From: Verrucomicrobiales bacterium
GTDB taxonomy: Bacteria > Verrucomicrobiota > Verrucomicrobiia > Verrucomicrobiales > DEV007
Assembly (NCBI GenBank): GCA_029213005.1
Contig: JARGPI010000017.1
Coordinates: 94,740 to 158,739 of the forward strand
Direction of reading: 5' to 3'
Length of the DNA: 64,000 bases
The notes under the pieces were generated by a model. It worked only from the letters and a program-made list of their open reading frames with translations, ran no database searches and was not told the origin of the DNA. The first letter of the stretch is position 1. Each line of letters starts with the position of its first letter. Below, piece after piece: positions 61,283 through 64,000 of the stretch. Made by a program: the position numbers and the translations under genes.

Positions 61283-63217
61283 TTATGGTTTCCGACCAAC
61301 AAAACTGATGAGCGCTGCTTCTGCGCGTCCGCAAGAGTAGGTTAATGACGGAATCAAGCGGAGCAGAGATCTCAATTCGCCTACAAAAATATTAGCTTCA
61401 TCGATGGTTAATTCGCTGAAAGCTAATTCTGTTAACCAATCTCCAACGAATTCGCTCCAATCCTGTTCATCTTTTAAGTTTGCAGCAGAAAACAGGCAGA
61501 TTTGAATTGCCTCAGAAATAGGCACGTTATGGTTGGGGTCTTTTCGATATTTTCGAACTAATACTCTTACTTCTGAGGCTAGTGACTTGCTGCGCGAGAC
61601 GGCAGAAACAAACGCTAAACCTCGTAAAATAAATAACAATTCACCATCACTTTTAATTCTGTTCAGATGGTATTTGCAGCGCTTCAAAGCATCTACAGCT
61701 AATTCTATGTTTTTATGTTCAAGACGGAAGAAATACGCTGAACTCAAGAGGACAAAAAATGAAGAACCATCTAATTCTCCAGCTCCTAGTTGAGTCTCCA
61801 GGTTCTCCAATAATTCAGTAGGTACTTCCTTTGCATTTTCCTCTTGTCCTTCCAAAGGACCTGGTCGCCACGAAGTGAATACGGAAGTAAGATGCGTCAA
61901 GCTGTCCTCGGAATCCCCTAGGACTAAATCGTGAATGTCAGTATCTTTTAGGTGTTTAACATATTTGGTGCACGCTGAAATAATCCGATCTAGAAACTCA
62001 ACTTTTAGTTGATTAGGTTCAACACCAAAAGGATTCCATCTGGGCTCCAACCGCAAGTCGGCAAGGTTTTGATAAAGAAAAATACGCCCGCTGATTTTGT
62101 GAGAAAGATTTAAAAACTCTTCTACAACAACTCCCCTAGGTCGAAGTTCTCGATAAATTAGCGATGCTTGACTAATTGAAGCCAGCCTGCGGTAAAATGG
62201 CGGAGCACCACACAAGATTCGATTTTTCGCTATCAACCCGTCCACGAGAATAATCAGGGCGGAGATAAGCTTTAGCCCGCTCTCCCCACTATCCGGGTCA
62301 TCATCCCTGATTTGTTTAACCATGGAAACCAATGAAGGAAGGATTTCAGGGTTATCAGGCAGAATTCGGAACCCAATTTCAAGTGCTCCAACTTGAGAAA
62401 CTATATCCCCCTGCTCATCCAACCACTCATAAGCACTTAAGAGGTCGTCTTTTCCAATACGAGCAACTGGTATGGATTCGGATACGAGACCGTGGGAGCA
62501 TAGCATTAGGCTCTCAAGGAATCCTTCCAAGTTGCTCCAAGTGACCAATTCCGAAAATTTACTGGAGCAAACGTTCTCCGCGTATTCACCAATCGACGAA
62601 CTTTGATCATAACTCCCTACCAATCTCTCAAAATAGCGTCTCTCTGCAGGAACTAGCACCGCAACTTGCCCCCCCCCTAACTCAACGTCTTTGGCAATTG
62701 CTCTTGCCCATGCTATTGGCGTATGTTGGTGATCGTGATTAAATTCGTCCAACTCCGAATCTGACAATGGACGCTCTTTTAGAGTTCCCTTCCACTTGTT
62801 GTTTAATTCAAACGGAAAACCCACCCATTGCACAATGTCTTCAAGAAATTTTAGTCTCGTTTCGGAGTCGGGGGATAAAGCTTGAAATGAAGGCAGCTCA
62901 ATTTTCATCTCGCCTCTCTCCAATAGAAACTGGGTGTTACCTTCTTTGCCTACGTTATGCACTGTACACAGCTCTCCATCGACTGTCAGTGTCGCTTTCT
63001 CCGATCCAGAATACAATTCCCTAACAGCATTGAAGAGCCTATTCCTTGATACTCTGACTTTCTGAGCACCCAAAACGACTGTTGCATTAGAATGAAGATT
63101 ATACTCGTCTATAAACTTCGGATCGTTTAAGAGAGCTTGGCGAATCGAAGGGTGCGAATGATTCACAACTGCGGTTACGATTTCGGTAGCCGTAAAATTA
63201 TTGAGCTGATTTTTCAT
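61283..63217 (-). CDS. Large unknown protein, AT-rich
   Basis: The 644-residue protein is largely helical, with no signal peptide and no motif I can name. Sequence such as TETLAFSELTIDEANIFVGELRSLLRLIP and the repeat-like helical pattern suggest an all-alpha scaffold, perhaps TPR-like. It overlaps the preceding gene by 20 bp (63198-63217), so the two are an operon. The base composition is clearly more AT-rich than the rest of the window, suggesting transfer. Function unknown; a defence or regulatory scaffold is only a guess from context. Confidence 0.6.
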   Translation of the reverse strand: MKNQLNNFTATEIVTAVVNHSHPSIRQALLNDPKFIDEYNLHSNATVVLGAQKVRVSRNRLFNAVRELYSGSEKATLTVDGELCTVHNVGKEGNTQFLLERGEMKIELPSFQALSPDSETRLKFLEDIVQWVGFPFELNNKWKGTLKERPLSDSELDEFNHDHQHTPIAWARAIAKDVELGGGQVAVLVPAERRYFERLVGSYDQSSSIGEYAENVCSSKFSELVTWSNLEGFLESLMLCSHGLVSESIPVARIGKDDLLSAYEWLDEQGDIVSQVGALEIGFRILPDNPEILPSLVSMVKQIRDDDPDSGESGLKLISALIILVDGLIAKNRILCGAPPFYRRLASISQASLIYRELRPRGVVVEEFLNLSHKISGRIFLYQNLADLRLEPRWNPFGVEPNQLKVEFLDRIISACTKYVKHLKDTDIHDLVLGDSEDSLTHLTSVFTSWRPGPLEGQEENAKEVPTELLENLETQLGAGELDGSSFFVLLSSAYFFRLEHKNIELAVDALKRCKYHLNRIKSDGELLFILRGLAFVSAVSRSKSLASEVRVLVRKYRKDPNHNVPISEAIQICLFSAANLKDEQDWSEFVGDWLTELAFSELTIDEANIFVGELRSLLRLIPSLTYSCGRAEAALISFVGRKP

Positions 63218-63968
63218 CTGAAATACCTGTATTTAGTTCACTTAAAACAGTAGAAATATGTGATTTATAAGACTCCACGAAATCTCGAAACAAATCAGGG
63301 TGACCCTCCCTTAAATAGCCTAAAATTGTCGATTCGACCCAGCTATTGTATTCTGCTTCAATCTGCTCAGGAACATTTGGTAAATGTTCGCAAAAGCGAC
63401 AGACCACAGCGATCTCCCAGCCGCGCCTGAAGGATCGAATTTCTACATCCTTATAAAAATGTCGCCAAGTGATCGGATCAATCAATGCCCAAATCCATGC
63501 TGATTGAGCTTTGACTAAATCCAGGTCGCACCCTTCTTCCCAAAGCGAGCGCTTTGCCAAAATTAGATTATCAACTAATCCGTCGAGCCAGTTGCTTTCT
63601 AACGGTACTTGGAGCCAGTGACTCATTTTTATCGAAAGAATGTATTCTCGAACGGTTTTTAATTCTGTAGTTTCCTTTAGTGCTCCGTCGTTCGTGAGGC
63701 TCGTCGAGTCGAGATAGTAAGATAACTCGTCTTTAGATAAAGGGATGAGAAGGTACCCGGCGCGCCGGATCTTCGTCAACTGATCAAACAACTCTACTCT
63801 GCTTATCTCTCCTTGGTTCATTAAGCTGCTTAAAACATCAATTGAAGTGCGAATTGGAATAGTCTTGCCTCCCTCACTAGTGACCGTTGCTTCTTTATTG
63901 AGTGCCCGATCGTCAAAAACAATTGTTGTGCATGCGTCCGCTAAAGGTAAGCACCAAAACAAGCGCAT
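63198..63968 (-). CDS. Unknown protein with a PIN-like segment, AT-rich
   Basis: The 256-residue product has near its start ADACTTIVFDDRALNKEATV and then GKTIPIRTSIDVLSSLMNQGEIS, resembling the second half of a PIN-like nuclease domain (conserved Asp residues, DDRALNK). The remainder is helical and unassigned. The start codon at 63968 is directly preceded by a TAG in frame, so no longer frame is possible without a lesion; if the family has a longer N-terminal PIN part, it is missing or broken at the window edge. It is 20-bp overlapped by the next gene. GC is low. Confidence 0.55.
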   Translation of the reverse strand: MRLFWCLPLADACTTIVFDDRALNKEATVTSEGGKTIPIRTSIDVLSSLMNQGEISRVELFDQLTKIRRAGYLLIPLSKDELSYYLDSTSLTNDGALKETTELKTVREYILSIKMSHWLQVPLESNWLDGLVDNLILAKRSLWEEGCDLDLVKAQSAWIWALIDPITWRHFYKDVEIRSFRRGWEIAVVCRFCEHLPNVPEQIEAEYNSWVESTILGYLREGHPDLFRDFVESYKSHISTVLSELNTGISDEKSAQ

Positions 63969-64000
63969 CTAGCGAACCGCCAAAGATAGTCTAGATTTCT

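Noticed and set aside
61104..61334. Short minus-strand open frame after the PIN toxin
   Set aside because: No signature and overlaps the end of the large unknown gene.

Overview
The window most likely comes from a member of the Verrucomicrobiota or a close relative in the PVC superphylum. This is an inference from content: a six-gene alternative complex III (ACIII) operon joined to an aa3-type oxidase, a planctomycete-type cytochrome (DUF1549/DUF1553) and DUF1501 pair, several exported sulfatases, an LEPR-like N-terminal motif (LESRILFSGAP) on a giant surface protein, and weak or absent Shine-Dalgarno sequences. No rRNA, tRNA, CRISPR array or complete insertion sequence was recognised.

Layout. 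1-4450: a TonB energising operon of the TtpC/ExbB/ExbD/TonB/TPR type, entered mid-gene. 4513-10927: a putative selenocysteine-containing exported thioredoxin-like protein with an in-frame UGA, an AI-2E family permease, a BatA/VWA-like membrane protein, a membrane-anchored TIR protein and a PcfJ-like protein. 11179-28400: one 17-kb respiratory operon with ActA-F, a Lys/Ala/Pro-rich membrane protein, a CcoN/CcoO/cytochrome c trio whose CcoN lacks nearly all haem and copper ligands, and then oxidase subunits I, III, IV, two small membrane proteins and subunit II. 28468-32408: oppDF-like ATPases, a small lipoprotein, accD and comF. 32461-38432: a GntR-led operon with an FG-GAP/sialidase-like fusion and a sulfatase, plus a tandem NIPSNAP protein. 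38487-43836: housekeeping and small genes (DUF533-like, beta-barrel, argS, YiiX-like, EIIA, LMW phosphatase). 43958-48425: the planctomycete-type cytochrome and DUF1501 pair. 48469-59621: a minus-strand cluster of exported proteins (giant adhesin, two related histidine phosphatases, one intact and two damaged sulfatases, an EF-hand esterase). 59622-64000: an accessory end with a foldback element, a Phd-type antitoxin with a frameshifted PIN toxin, and two AT-rich genes of unknown function.

How it works together. ACIII should oxidise quinol and pass electrons through its own and the operon-encoded monohaem cytochromes to the aa3 oxidase. The inactive CcoN-like subunit with its CcoO and cytochrome c partners sits between the two complexes and may be a structural or electron-transfer bridge. 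TonB energisation, sulfatases, the sialidase-like protein and the esterase fit a polysaccharide-degrading lifestyle. A 22-bp-periodic palindromic repeat is found in four separate intergenic regions and links otherwise unrelated operons.

The most unusual points are the UxxC selenoprotein candidate with a SECIS-like hairpin, the phased palindrome arrays, the ligand-less CcoN homologue, the very large insertion in oxidase subunit III, and the foldback element near the right end.
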